In this document: positions 8,158 through 16,335 of the stretch, piece after piece | Layout of the letters: every line of letters begins with the position of its first letter | How positions within the stretch are numbered: position 1 is the stretch's first letter | NCBI GenBank assembly: GCA_014376575.1 | Contig: JACMRF010000073.1 | Location: 1 to 18,397 of the forward strand | Direction of reading: 5' to 3' | Length of the DNA: 18,397 nucleotides | From: Undibacterium sp. | GTDB taxonomy: Bacteria; Pseudomonadota; Gammaproteobacteria; Burkholderiales; Burkholderiaceae | Notes under the pieces: generated by a model | What the model was told of the DNA's origin: nothing | Databases searched by the model: none | The model's input: only the letters and a program-made list of their open reading frames with translations | Program-made: the position numbers and the translations under genes

Positions 8158-8840
8158 TAACGATTTTTAACGAGTGCACGTTCAGCCGTCGTTAAAGCGA
8201 TTTTATTTCGCAAATACAAAGGCTGTGCTTGTGCTGCTGCGAGTTGTTTTCCCGCTAAAAAATCAATCAAAGCAAGTTTCGCTATCTGTTCCGCGTGCGG
8301 CATTTTGTTGACTATTTTCAGTGAAACGACTTCATTCAGTGGCACGCCATTGCCGAGGACCAAAGAAAAGCGATGCAGATTCGCATAAGAAACCACTTGC
8401 TCACTCATGGACAACGCCGGCTCGGCAATTTGCGTCCACACTTTATTTTGACAACGATAGTGCGCCCAATATACCTCGCCCATACGCGCATCCAGAACAC
8501 ACACCAAATCCTGCTCCGTTTGCGGATCGTGTGCTGCATGCGCCATTGCGCGCAAACTAATAATTGGCAATATTGGCAAATCAGCGCCAAACGCTAAGCC
8601 CTGCACAATTCCACAAGCCGTTCTGACCCCAGTAAACGCCCCTGGGCCACAGCCGTAAGCAATGGCGTCGCATTGCCTAAGCGTAATGCCCGCTTCGTTT
8701 AATATATCCTGCATTGCTGGCAATATGCCTTGCGAATGCGATTGCACACCAGAGAGTTCACGAACGGTCAAACCACCTTTGCTAAGCAAAGCGATTGATG
8801 CCATTTCGGTAGAGGTTTCAATTGCGAGTATTGTCGTCAT
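8157..8840 (-). CDS. tsaB: tRNA threonylcarbamoyladenosine biosynthesis protein TsaB
   Basis: TsaB is the 227-residue ASKHA-fold partner of TsaD in making t6A at position 37 of ANN-decoding tRNAs. The N-terminus ILAIETSTEMASIAL and the motif YGCGPGAFTGVRTACGI, followed by GLAFG, are family hallmarks. TsaB lacks the metal-binding residues of TsaD, as expected. It is the first gene of a four-gene minus-strand operon. Its start lies 83 bases from the divergently transcribed thioredoxin-like gene, so both promoters must be in that short gap. The stop shares one base with the rimI start. Confidence 0.95.
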   Translation of the reverse strand: MTTILAIETSTEMASIALLSKGGLTVRELSGVQSHSQGILPAMQDILNEAGITLRQCDAIAYGCGPGAFTGVRTACGIVQGLAFGADLPILPIISLRAMAHAAHDPQTEQDLVCVLDARMGEVYWAHYRCQNKVWTQIAEPALSMSEQVVSYANLHRFSLVLGNGVPLNEVVSLKIVNKMPHAEQIAKLALIDFLAGKQLAAAQAQPLYLRNKIALTTAERALVKNR

Positions 8841-8923
8841 GTACGCATTTTACAGTGTCCTATCTTAATTCGAGCAAAGGAACTCGCCGTTTATATCGTC
8901 AGTTTGATAGGTTAAAATACAGC

Positions 8924-9355
8924 ATGGGTACATTAATTGATAACACTGAAAATCTGGACTTCATTAAGCGTCAATTATCGAGCAAAGCTTGGTTGGTCGC
9001 CTGCCTGTGCGCTGCCTGGTGCGATACATGTCAAGTCTATCGTAAGCAATTCGATGCGCTTGTTGCAAAACATCCAGATAAGTGTTTTGCCTGGATAGAT
9101 ATAGAAGATCAAGCTGAACTCGTTGACGCATTAGACATTGAAAATTTCCCTACAATTTTAATTCAGCACCAGGACAATGTCATATTTTTTGGCACAATGC
9201 TTCCTGATGCAACGCAAGTAGACCGTATATTGAATTCATTTGCTACGTCACTGGTGGAGAGCGAGGGACAAATAGCAATTACAAAAAGTAATTCGCTTAA
9301 TCAGGATGTCCCATCAGGTTGGAGCTTGCGACGCCTCATTTTAGCCAATAAATAA
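8924..9355 (+). CDS. Thioredoxin-like protein with CDTC motif
   Basis: The protein has 143 residues from the ATG at 8924. An upstream in-frame ATG at 8822 would overlap tsaB and adds no thioredoxin sequence. The active-site segment CAAWCDTCQVY places cysteines at 33 and 36, and the cis-proline loop appears as NFPTILI. No signal peptide is seen, so it is probably cytoplasmic. CDTC replaces the classical CGPC, which usually shifts the redox potential; the partner is unknown. The last 35 residues extend past the thioredoxin fold. A possible promoter has TAAAAT at 8913-8918 with a poor -35 (TTTATA) 17 bases upstream, but this would leave almost no leader. It converges on the tRNA-Arg terminator. 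Confidence 0.85.
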   Translation: MGTLIDNTENLDFIKRQLSSKAWLVACLCAAWCDTCQVYRKQFDALVAKHPDKCFAWIDIEDQAELVDALDIENFPTILIQHQDNVIFFGTMLPDATQVDRILNSFATSLVESEGQIAITKSNSLNQDVPSGWSLRRLILANK

Positions 9356-9385
9356 GCGAACCAAATTACCAATAATTTTGGCGAG

Positions 9386-9417
9386 AAAAAAGGGACTAGA
9401 TTTTCATCTAGTCCCTT
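9386..9417 (-). terminator. Intrinsic terminator of downstream tRNA-Arg copy
   Basis: GGGACTAGAT and ATCTAGTCCC form a perfect 10-bp stem with loop TTTC (9392-9415), extendable by two A-T pairs. Read on the minus strand, the hairpin is followed by six Ts (9391-9386). It lies just behind the tRNA-Arg 3' end. Confidence 0.93.
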
Positions 9418-9422
9418 GAATC

Positions 9423-9499
9423 TGGTGCGGCTGGCAGGAATCGAACCCACGACCCCTTGGTTCGTAGCCAAGTACTCTATCCAGCTGAGCTACAGCCGC
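9423..9499 (-). tRNA. tRNA-Arg(ACG), copy 1
   Basis: This 77-base tRNA has an encoded CCA end. The acceptor stem pairs GCGGCTG with CAGCCGC. The D-arm is GTAGCTCAGCTGGATAGAG, the anticodon stem is CTTGG/CCAAG with loop CTACGAA (anticodon ACG, expected to be read as ICG after TadA deamination), and the T-arm is GTGGGTTCGAATCCTGC. It is identical to the copy at 9675-9751. Confidence 0.98.
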
Positions 9500-9509
9500 G
9501 AAAAACGAA

Positions 9510-9515
9510 ATTATA
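9510..9515 (-). promoter_or_regulatory. -10 box of tRNA-Arg copy 1
   Basis: The minus strand reads TATAAT, a perfect -10 consensus, 10 bases before the mature 5' end of the tRNA. The hexamer 17 bases further upstream is TTTTTA, a poor -35. The same -10 stands at the matching place before copy 2. Confidence 0.75.
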
Positions 9516-9637
9516 GCACAGGGACAATGAAATAAAAAGCCGAACACCTAACAATTCTAACTTATCAACAATTCTTCATTTGAAATTAAAACCTCAATCA
9601 ACAAGCTCGTCGATTTCATTATCAGCGCTAGAAAAAG

Positions 9638-9669
9638 AAAAAAGGGACTAGATTTTCATCTAGTCCCTT
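9638..9669 (-). terminator. Intrinsic terminator of upstream tRNA-Arg copy
   Basis: This is the same hairpin as at 9386-9417: 10-bp stem GGGACTAGAT/ATCTAGTCCC with loop TTTC at 9644-9667, and six Ts on the minus strand (9643-9638). Each tRNA-Arg copy therefore seems to be its own transcription unit. Confidence 0.93.
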
Positions 9670-9674
9670 AAATC

Positions 9675-9751
9675 TGGTGCGGCTGGCAGGAATCGAACCC
9701 ACGACCCCTTGGTTCGTAGCCAAGTACTCTATCCAGCTGAGCTACAGCCGC
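9675..9751 (-). tRNA. tRNA-Arg(ACG), copy 2
   Basis: This 77-base tRNA with encoded CCA and anticodon ACG is identical to the copy at 9423-9499. The identity extends through the terminator on one side and a few bases past the 5' end on the other, with a single difference at 9418/9670. Confidence 0.98.
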
Positions 9752-9761
9752 GAAGAGCGAT

Positions 9762-9790
9762 ATTATAGCATAGCTATGAATGTTTGATAA
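9762..9790 (-). promoter_or_regulatory. Promoter of tRNA-Arg copy 2
   Basis: On the minus strand a TATAAT (-10, at 9767-9762) stands 10 bases before the tRNA 5' end, with TTATCA (4/6 of the -35 consensus) 17 bases upstream. The spacing and position fit a sigma-70 promoter. Confidence 0.7.
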
Positions 9791-9829
9791 GCTCTTTGCA
9801 AACATTACTTTCAAAATCCAAAATAATTT

Positions 9830-11707
9830 TTAAATTTCAACCTGCGCACCAACCTCAATGACACGATTGCTTGGTATTTGATAATAATCAGCAGCATCGC
9901 GTGCATTGCGTGACATTGTTACGAACAATCCTTCACGCCATCTCGCCATTCCACTCCCTGGGGTAGAAACAATGGTTTGGCGCGAAATAAAATAAGACGT
10001 ATCCAAAGGCTCAAAATACAATCCAAAGGGAGCACATAGTGCCAACGCATTTGGAATGTCCGGCTCATTCTTAAAGCCGTAATAAACGTCGATTTGATAG
10101 CAAGCATTACCCAGATCTGTCACCTTAATTCTTTCAGAAAATGGCACCCAAGGAACCTCTCGATTATGCAAAGTCAAAAAAATCACTCGCTTATGTAAAA
10201 TTTTATTATGAGATAAATTATGCAACAAGGCATGCGGCACTCCATCCGCCGCTCCACGCAAAAATACCGCCGTACCTTCCACCCGGATTGGCGCTGACAC
10301 GAAAAGGGATTCAAGGAATTCCTCGAGGGGAATCGCATGTTTTTTCAAATTTTCAAACACCAGTTCCCGACCGCGCTTCCAAGTCAACATCACGGTAAAA
10401 ATGACCAAACCAAGGGCGATTGGAAACCAGCCACCATGGAAAAATTTAAGTGCATTAGCAGAAAATAAAGAGATATCAATGACCAAAAAGAAACCAGTAG
10501 CTGCAATACACAACAGAAGATTGTATTTCCAACCATAACGAATGACAAAAAAGGTGAGCAAAGAAGTGACCAGCATCGTTCCGGTATTAGCGATACCGTA
10601 AGCAGAAGCGAGGTGCGAGGAAGATCCGAAACCAATCACTGCGCCTGCCACGACAATGAGTTGCAGCCAGTTTGCCATCGGAATATAGATCTGGCCGATT
10701 TCCATGGACGAAGTATGAATAATTTTCATTCTAGGTAAAAAACCCAAGGCAATTGCCTGCTTGGTCATCGAAAAAGTGCCAGAAATCGTCGATTGGGAGG
10801 CAATCACAGCGGCCATCGTTGAAAGGATAACAAGCGGATAAATGCTCCACGCCCCAAGCTGGTTATAAAAAGGATTAGTCACAGCAGACGGATTAAGCAT
10901 CAGCAATGCGCCCTGCCCCAGATAATTCAAACCGAGCGCAGGAAACACCACCAGGAACCATGCCATACGTATCGGCTTTGCGCCGAAATGCCCCATATCT
11001 GCATACAAGGCCTCCGAACCTGTAAATGCCAAAACCACCGCGCCCAATGCAAAGAACGCCACCCACTTATTTTCAAGCAAGAACTGCAATGCATACCATG
11101 GGTTAAATGCCATCAAAATTGACGGCTCGCGCGCGATGTTATAAACACCCATACCTGCCAGTACAACAAACCACAATATCGTAATAGGACCGAATAGCTT
11201 TCCGATTCCCGCAGTCCCCTTACGTTGTACTGCATACAAACAGATCAAGATGATCAGGGTAATTGGAACGACAAATTCCTTCAGCGTTGGCGTGGCAACC
11301 TCAATGCCCTCAATGGCAGAGAGCACAGTCATGGCTGGCGTAATCACGCCATCACCATAAAATAAAGATGCACCCATTAATCCTAAAACTGTTAAGGGAA
11401 AATACAACCGCGAATTTTTGCTAACAGACTCAAGAGCGAGTGCCGTCAAGGCCATAATGCCACCTTCACCCCTATTTGCCGCACGAAGCACCAAAGTCAC
11501 ATACTTTAATGACACGATGAAGATCAAACCCCATAAAATCAACGACACGATGCCAAAAATATTGGCATCGTTCAACGGCAATCCATGCTCCTTAGAAAAT
11601 ACTTCCTTCATCGTATAAAGTGGGCTGGTGCCGATATCACCATAGACAATACCGATCGCAGCAACGGTGAGCGCGGTTAAGCTACTTTTAGTGGTTTGGG
11701 TAGACAA
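9830..11707 (-). CDS. kup: Low-affinity potassium transport protein Kup
   Basis: Kup (TrkD) is a K+/H+ symporter of the KUP/HAK family; this copy has 625 residues, the usual length. The family signature GIVYGDIGTSPLYTMKEVF lies in the first membrane segment. About twelve hydrophobic segments follow, including FTGSEALYADMGHFG and GDGVITPAMTVLSAIEG, and a cytoplasmic C-terminal domain completes it. The start is a TTG at 11707: an in-frame TAA lies four codons upstream, no ATG or GTG fits, and AAGGG stands six bases before the TTG as a good ribosome binding site. The weak start may keep expression low. The upstream region (11708-11900) is AT-rich, with a possible TTGACA at about 11844-11849 lacking a clear -10. 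Confidence 0.96.
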   Translation of the reverse strand: MSTQTTKSSLTALTVAAIGIVYGDIGTSPLYTMKEVFSKEHGLPLNDANIFGIVSLILWGLIFIVSLKYVTLVLRAANRGEGGIMALTALALESVSKNSRLYFPLTVLGLMGASLFYGDGVITPAMTVLSAIEGIEVATPTLKEFVVPITLIILICLYAVQRKGTAGIGKLFGPITILWFVVLAGMGVYNIAREPSILMAFNPWYALQFLLENKWVAFFALGAVVLAFTGSEALYADMGHFGAKPIRMAWFLVVFPALGLNYLGQGALLMLNPSAVTNPFYNQLGAWSIYPLVILSTMAAVIASQSTISGTFSMTKQAIALGFLPRMKIIHTSSMEIGQIYIPMANWLQLIVVAGAVIGFGSSSHLASAYGIANTGTMLVTSLLTFFVIRYGWKYNLLLCIAATGFFLVIDISLFSANALKFFHGGWFPIALGLVIFTVMLTWKRGRELVFENLKKHAIPLEEFLESLFVSAPIRVEGTAVFLRGAADGVPHALLHNLSHNKILHKRVIFLTLHNREVPWVPFSERIKVTDLGNACYQIDVYYGFKNEPDIPNALALCAPFGLYFEPLDTSYFISRQTIVSTPGSGMARWREGLFVTMSRNARDAADYYQIPSNRVIEVGAQVEI

Positions 11708-11904
11708 GTGGAACCCTTAGTAATAAATGGGGCATTGGACAATAGATGATCGCAACGTGAATTTCAAGAAGGACATTTTAAATATTGCAGAAATATATAT
11801 AAGAACAACAGTTGTCGACACTCTGCAAAGTTTTCAGTTGCCTGTCAATTGAAAAATAAAATCATCGAGAAAGATAACCACGTCTCACTGTTTTGAGCAT
11901 ATTG

Positions 11905-11942
11905 AAAAGAAAAATGCCCGCTTAATTTGCATTAAGCGGGCA
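11905..11942 (-). terminator. Intrinsic terminator of tRNA-Ser
   Basis: TGCCCGCTTAAT (11915-11926) pairs perfectly with ATTAAGCGGGCA (11931-11942) over a TTGC loop. On the minus strand the hairpin is followed by TTTTTCTTTT. It lies 9 bases behind the tRNA 3' end. Confidence 0.95.
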
Positions 11943-11951
11943 CCAATTCTT

Positions 11952-12045
11952 TGGAGGAGATGGTGAGATTCGAACTCACGATTCAGGTTTAAGCCCAAAT
12001 GCTTCCTTAGCAGGGAAGTGCCTTCGGCCACTCGGCCACATCTCC
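11952..12045 (-). tRNA. tRNA-Ser(GCT) with U at position 73
   Basis: This 94-base tRNA has the long variable arm of the serine class and an encoded CCA. The acceptor stem pairs GGAGATG with CATCTCC. The anticodon loop CTGCTAA between CTTCC and GGAAG gives anticodon GCT, reading AGU/AGC. The T-arm is GTGAGTTCGAATCTCAC. The discriminator base before CCA is T, where bacterial serine tRNAs normally have G; all other features look intact. Confidence 0.97.
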
Positions 12046-12088
12046 ACACTTTTACGACCAACTATTATTGGCCGTAATCAAGACCGAA

Positions 12089-12117
12089 ATAATATCTGTT
12101 AGTTCTGATTTGGTCAA
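12089..12117 (-). promoter_or_regulatory. Promoter of tRNA-Ser
   Basis: On the minus strand TTGACC (12117-12112) and TATTAT (12094-12089) are separated by 17 bases, each matching five of six consensus positions. It lies between the lysC stop and the tRNA, so the tRNA can be made independently of lysC. The leader would be about 37 bases. Confidence 0.65.
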
Positions 12118-12143
12118 CAACTACCGAATAATCGACTTATTTT

Positions 12144-13394
12144 TTAAGCTGCTTCGAGACCAAATGCTTTATGCAAAGAACGCACTGCAAGCTCCATATA
12201 TTTTTCATCGATAAGCACAGAAATCTTAATTTCTGATGTGGAAATCATCTGTATGTTAATGCCCTCTTCCGATAAGGTACGAAACATTTGCGATGCAATA
12301 CCTACGTGGCTGCGCATGCCTACACCAACCACAGAAACCTTGGATACTTTAGGATCACCGATGATGCTGCCTGTGGAAATATGCTGTTTAACGCTAGTAT
12401 CTAATACGTCCATCGCCTTATTGTATTCGCCGCGTGGCACTGTAAAAGTAAAGTCGGTCTTTCCTTCGACAGATTGATTTTGAATAATCATGTCAACCTC
12501 GATATTGGCGTCAGCGATTGGGCCAAGTATCTGATAGGCAATGCCTGGTTTATCAGGTACGCCAAAGACGGTGATTTTTGCTTCATCACGGTTAAACGCG
12601 ATGCCAGTGATGGTAGCTTGTTCCATGTGTGTATCTTCCTCAAACGAAATCAGGGTGCCGGACTTAGCTTCTTCTTCCAGCGGCATTAAGGGGTCTGTCA
12701 GGGATGACAGTACGCGTGTTGGCATGCGGTAGTTACCGGCAAATTCTACTGAACGAATTTGCAGAACTTTAGAACCCAACGATGCCATTTCTAGCATTTC
12801 TTCAAATGTCACGGTGTTGAGCCGTCGCGCATCAGAAACCACCCGTGGATCGGTAGTATAGACGCCATCTACGTCGGTGTAGATCATGCACTCTTGCGCT
12901 TTCAATGCGGCTGCAACAGCTACTGCAGATGTATCAGAACCGCCACGACCTAGTGTTGTGATATTGCCGTTGTCATCGACACCTTGAAAGCCCGTGATGA
13001 TGACAATCTTGCCGGCATCCAGATCAGCGCGTACTTTGCTGTCGTCAATGGATGCGATGCGTGCTTTGGTATGAGAAGAATCCGTCTTGATCGGGACTTG
13101 CCAACCGGCATAAGAAACTGCTTGCTTACCAATTGCCAGCAAGGCCATTGCCAAAAGACCAACGGAAACTTGTTCGCCTGTGGACGTAATCATATCAAGC
13201 TCGCGGGGATCTGGCTCAGGCATGATCTCTCTAGCCAAGCCAATAATGCGATTAGTTTCGCCCGACATCGCAGATGGCACGACGACGATTTGATGACCTG
13301 CATCATGCCATTTGGCAACGCGTTTTGCGACGTTCTTGATGCGATCCGTTGATCCCATCGAAGTGCCGCCGTATTTGTGGACAATTAAAGCCAT
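12144..13394 (-). CDS. lysC: Aspartokinase LysC
   Basis: Aspartokinase phosphorylates aspartate, the first step to lysine, methionine, threonine and diaminopimelate. From the ATG at 13394 the protein has 416 residues, the normal length of monofunctional enzymes. An upstream in-frame start at 13451 would add 19 residues without family character. The N-terminus MALIVHKYGGTSMGS holds the conserved KYGGTS. TTLGRGGSDTSAVAVA and YTDVDGVYTTDPR form the aspartate/ATP site. Two ACT domains follow from about residue 265 (KITVFGVPDKPGIAYQILG and KVSVVGVGMRSHVGIASQ), which in this family bind lysine or threonine for feedback inhibition. No clear ribosome binding site precedes the ATG. tRNA-Ser follows on the same strand. 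Confidence 0.97.
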   Translation of the reverse strand: MALIVHKYGGTSMGSTDRIKNVAKRVAKWHDAGHQIVVVPSAMSGETNRIIGLAREIMPEPDPRELDMITSTGEQVSVGLLAMALLAIGKQAVSYAGWQVPIKTDSSHTKARIASIDDSKVRADLDAGKIVIITGFQGVDDNGNITTLGRGGSDTSAVAVAAALKAQECMIYTDVDGVYTTDPRVVSDARRLNTVTFEEMLEMASLGSKVLQIRSVEFAGNYRMPTRVLSSLTDPLMPLEEEAKSGTLISFEEDTHMEQATITGIAFNRDEAKITVFGVPDKPGIAYQILGPIADANIEVDMIIQNQSVEGKTDFTFTVPRGEYNKAMDVLDTSVKQHISTGSIIGDPKVSKVSVVGVGMRSHVGIASQMFRTLSEEGINIQMISTSEIKISVLIDEKYMELAVRSLHKAFGLEAA

Positions 13395-13847
13395 AGAATT
13401 TGAGGGTAAATAGAAAACTAAAGGGTGCAAAATGCATGAAAAGAGCGCCATACTTTACATGCTGCTACGCAAAATAACAAGGCGCAACTGATTAAAATTT
13501 AAGCAACAAAGAATCCAATACTGAAGGAATGAATTCAAGAAGGTCGAATAATTGCGGAGATAAACAAGAAAATGAAAAAAATTTTTCTTTTAGAAAGGAA
13601 GCCGTTTTCACTTTAAGTTGAGCACACGTCAGTAATCTGACGAAAATATGGGGGTATATCGAATTATTGGCCTATTACGCAATGTATACAGGCGTTAAAA
13701 AATATACTCACTACGAGTATGCAATAAATTAATGTCGTTAGCACGAAACAAAACATCGCTCCATTAAATTTCTTTAATTACTTTAGAGCATAAGAATATG
13801 AAAAATAAATTGCAGATGTTAGCCACATCAATTTATGCATTTATTCA
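13395..13847. other. AT-rich gene-free stretch upstream of lysC
   Basis: No convincing gene lies in these 453 bases. Visible structure: a palindrome CGTCAG-TAAT-CTGACG at 13627-13642, an inverted repeat ATACTC-ACTAC-GAGTAT at 13704-13720, and an A/T run with near-palindromic symmetry at about 13573-13590. On the minus strand TTGTTA (13480-13475) and TAAAGT (13457-13452) with 17-base spacing could be a lysC promoter; each matches four of six consensus bases. No known riboswitch fold, such as a lysine riboswitch, is recognisable by eye. Confidence 0.4.
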
Positions 13848-14420
13848 TCAATTTGATTTCTCATTTGTCGCTGGAAACAATTTACGCCAACCGTCAGCAC
13901 CCAATTCACGTAAAGTTTGTATATTTTTGTCGTAGATAGCGTCAGCCTCAGGGAAAGCCAGTACGGCCTTATCGATACTTTCTTCGCGTAACAAATGCAG
14001 CGTCGGATATGGCGAGCGGTTTGTGAAATTTTCAACATCATCGAGCTTGGTATCGGCAAACTGATAATCGGGATGAAAGCTCGCTATTTGTAAAATCCCA
14101 TCTAGATCCGCCTCTTCCAGTGCGGCGTCTGCCACATCCAAAAATTCGTTGTAATCCAAAAAATCGTTTAGCACATAAGGGTGAATTAACAAGGTTGTTT
14201 CCAGCTTTTCCGAATTTGCTTCCGCAAGAAACTCTAGCTCGCTCATCAAATCCTGCAACAAATCCTCAGGTGTTCGCGCCTCACTGACAAAATAACGGAT
14301 CTGTTCCTTAATCTGCACTGCCTTGGCAAAGGGGCACAAATTCAAACCAATCACGGCTTTCTCTAGCCAGACCTGAGTTGAAGTAATAATTGCTGATGGT
14401 GGGACGATAGGTGCGGTCAT
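13848..14420 (-). CDS. DUF1415 family protein
   Basis: This conserved hypothetical protein has 190 residues from the ATG at 14420. An in-frame start at 14480 would add 20 hydrophobic residues that look like translated leader rather than protein. Conserved parts are WLEKAVIGLNLCPFAKAV near the N-terminus, LIHPYVLNDFLDYN in the middle and SFHPDYQFADT, followed by NRSPYPTLHLLRE, towards the end. I know no established function for DUF1415. The single CPF cysteine and the HPxY segments could be ligands, which is only a guess. It lies 61 bases after rpiA on the same strand and may share its transcript. Confidence 0.88.
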   Translation of the reverse strand: MTAPIVPPSAIITSTQVWLEKAVIGLNLCPFAKAVQIKEQIRYFVSEARTPEDLLQDLMSELEFLAEANSEKLETTLLIHPYVLNDFLDYNEFLDVADAALEEADLDGILQIASFHPDYQFADTKLDDVENFTNRSPYPTLHLLREESIDKAVLAFPEADAIYDKNIQTLRELGADGWRKLFPATNEKSN

Positions 14421-14481
14421 ATTGATTTGAAAAATTGAATAAAAAAATGAAAGCAAAAACGAATAATAAATATCCGCCAAA

Positions 14482-15159
14482 TTAAAAAGTTAAGGTCTTG
14501 ACGCCTTCTGTCGTACCTAGCAGGCAGACGTTTGCGCCATGCCGAGCGAACAAACCGACCGTAACAACACCGACAATATTATTGATGTCTGCTTCAAGTA
14601 AAGATGGATCTGTGATGTCCAATCCGTGCACATCAATAATCATATTGCCGTTGTCAGTGAGCACAGGCACGCCGTCCTTTATACGTAGACGAGCATCGCC
14701 GCCGATCGCCTTGAGCTGGCGCGCCACAACAACTTGTGCCATCGGGATAACTTCTACTGGCAGCGGAAACTTGCCAAGCACATCCACCAACTTAGAGCCG
14801 TCTGCAATACAAATAAACTGCTTCGCGACCGAAGCAACGATTTTTTCACGCGTCAGTGCTGCACCACCGCCTTTAATCATGGCACCTTGCGCAGTAATTT
14901 CATCTGCGCCGTCGATATACACTGGCATCGAAGTCACTTGATTCAAATCAAACACCTCGATACCATGCCCACGCAAACGCGCCGCGGTAGCATCTGACGA
15001 AGCAACTGCGCCTTTGATTTTGTGTTTAATTTTAGCGAGTTCGTCAATGAAAAAATTGGCGGTAGAGCCGGTACCTACGCCAACCATTTCGTTCTCGACT
15101 ACATATTTGAGAGCGGCTTGCGCAACCGCTTGTTTGAGTTCGTCTTGAGTCATCGTCAT
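14482..15159 (-). CDS. rpiA: Ribose-5-phosphate isomerase A
   Basis: RpiA interconverts ribose-5-phosphate and ribulose-5-phosphate in the pentose phosphate pathway. The 225-residue protein shows the phosphate-binding [11 protein letters not shown] (27-37), [10 protein letters not shown] (53-62), the DGADE motif with D83 and D86, [12 protein letters not shown] with K96, and the likely catalytic base E105. These match E. coli D81, D84, K94 and E103 at an offset of two. The ATG start fits the family length. It lies 47 bases downstream of the srkA stop on the same strand; the gap is very A-rich. Confidence 0.97.
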   Translation of the reverse strand: MTMTQDELKQAVAQAALKYVVENEMVGVGTGSTANFFIDELAKIKHKIKGAVASSDATAARLRGHGIEVFDLNQVTSMPVYIDGADEITAQGAMIKGGGAALTREKIVASVAKQFICIADGSKLVDVLGKFPLPVEVIPMAQVVVARQLKAIGGDARLRIKDGVPVLTDNGNMIIDVHGLDITDPSLLEADINNIVGVVTVGLFARHGANVCLLGTTEGVKTLTF

Positions 15160-15206
15160 TTAAAAAAGTAATTAAAAATTTAAAAAAATATCGAGATAAA
15201 CCGACA

Positions 15207-16244
15207 CTACACAACCAGTGCCGGCTCGTCCATCAGAGCAATCTGCTCGCGCAATTCAAGTATGCGGTCTTGCCAGTAACGTTGAGTATTAAACCAAGGG
15301 AAAGCCTGCTTAAACGCCGGATCATCCCAACGCTGCGCGAGCCAGGCGGAATAGTGCAACAAACGCAGACTTCGCAACGCTTCGATCAAGTGCAATTGGC
15401 GTGGATCAAAACTATAAAAATCTTCGTAACCTGCCAAAATATCGCATAGTTGCGCAGTCATTTCTGCCCGGGTACCTGACAGCAGCATCCATAAATCCTG
15501 AATCGCAGGCCCCATGCGGCTATCGTCAAAATCAACAAAATGCGGCCCTGGATGCGCGCCAGATTCAGTCCACAAGACGTTCCCCATATGACAATCGCCG
15601 TGCAGGCGAATTGGGGCAATTACGCCAGCGCGATCGAAACAGCGCGCTACACCTTCCAGCAATAACGTTGTTACGCTTTGATAAGCGGCCAATAAGTCAG
15701 AAGGAATAAAATTATGTGTCAGCAAAAATTTAACTGGAGCATAACCAAAAGTTTGCATGTTGAGCGATGGGCGATGTAGGTACGTCCGCAACGCACCGAC
15801 CGCATGAATACGTCCAATAAACCGCCCCAACCACTCTAATGTTTCTGGCGTGTCCAGCTCTGGCGCACGGCCACCTTGCCTGGGAAACACAGCAAATCGG
15901 TAGCCTTGGAATTGATGCAAACTTTGACCAGAAATAGTGGTTAAAGCAGGCACCACCGGAATTTCAAGCACACTGAGTTCGTCTACAAAAGCGTGTTCTT
16001 CCAGAATCGCAGCATCGCTCCAGCGTTTTGGCCGATAGAATTTAGCGACTACCGGTGCGCCATCCTCAATACCCAACTGATAAACGCGATTTTCGTAACT
16101 ATTCAACGCCAGCAAGCGTCCATCACATTGAAAGCCGGCACTAAACATCGCATCGAGCACACAATCTGGATGTAGTCCGGCAAATGAATCGACATCATCA
16201 ACAGCCGTCGGCAAGGGGGTAAAAGGTTCAGTCATGACCGTCAT
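15207..16244 (-). CDS. srkA: Stress response kinase A (YihE/SrkA family)
   Basis: SrkA is a small Ser/Thr protein kinase of the choline-kinase fold, known in E. coli as a stress-protection kinase. Seen from the ATG at 16244 (345 residues), the ATP lysine lies in VVAKFYRP (K68), the catalytic loop is [12 protein letters not shown] (214-225, D217 and N222), and the metal-binding DFD starts at D238 in [16 protein letters not shown]. The start is uncertain: GTG at 16265, ATG at 16244 and ATG at 16235 are in frame. GGGGAG lies about 12 bases before the 16244 ATG, a loose ribosome binding site, which is why I chose it. The gene is divergent from the UPF0149 gene, 91 bases away. Confidence 0.92.
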   Translation of the reverse strand: MTVMTEPFTPLPTAVDDVDSFAGLHPDCVLDAMFSAGFQCDGRLLALNSYENRVYQLGIEDGAPVVAKFYRPKRWSDAAILEEHAFVDELSVLEIPVVPALTTISGQSLHQFQGYRFAVFPRQGGRAPELDTPETLEWLGRFIGRIHAVGALRTYLHRPSLNMQTFGYAPVKFLLTHNFIPSDLLAAYQSVTTLLLEGVARCFDRAGVIAPIRLHGDCHMGNVLWTESGAHPGPHFVDFDDSRMGPAIQDLWMLLSGTRAEMTAQLCDILAGYEDFYSFDPRQLHLIEALRSLRLLHYSAWLAQRWDDPAFKQAFPWFNTQRYWQDRILELREQIALMDEPALVV

Positions 16245-16335
16245 TGTACGTGCATTCTCCCCCACGAATGAGATACAAAGCGCTACACTTCCGGTATTCC
16301 TATTTCCGCCTTATTTCTACTACAAGAAGATCATC

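Noticed and set aside
12984..13352. 122-residue plus-strand frame
   Set aside because: It is antisense to the conserved kinase domain of lysC; open by codon bias of the real gene.
13625..13740. Possible small plus-strand peptide gene in the lysC upstream gap (about 35 codons)
   Set aside because: No usable start codon with a ribosome binding site before the conserved-looking part, and no known family.
14498..14941. 147-residue plus-strand frame
   Set aside because: It is antisense to rpiA and has a low-complexity S/T/P-rich composition typical of a reversed coding frame.
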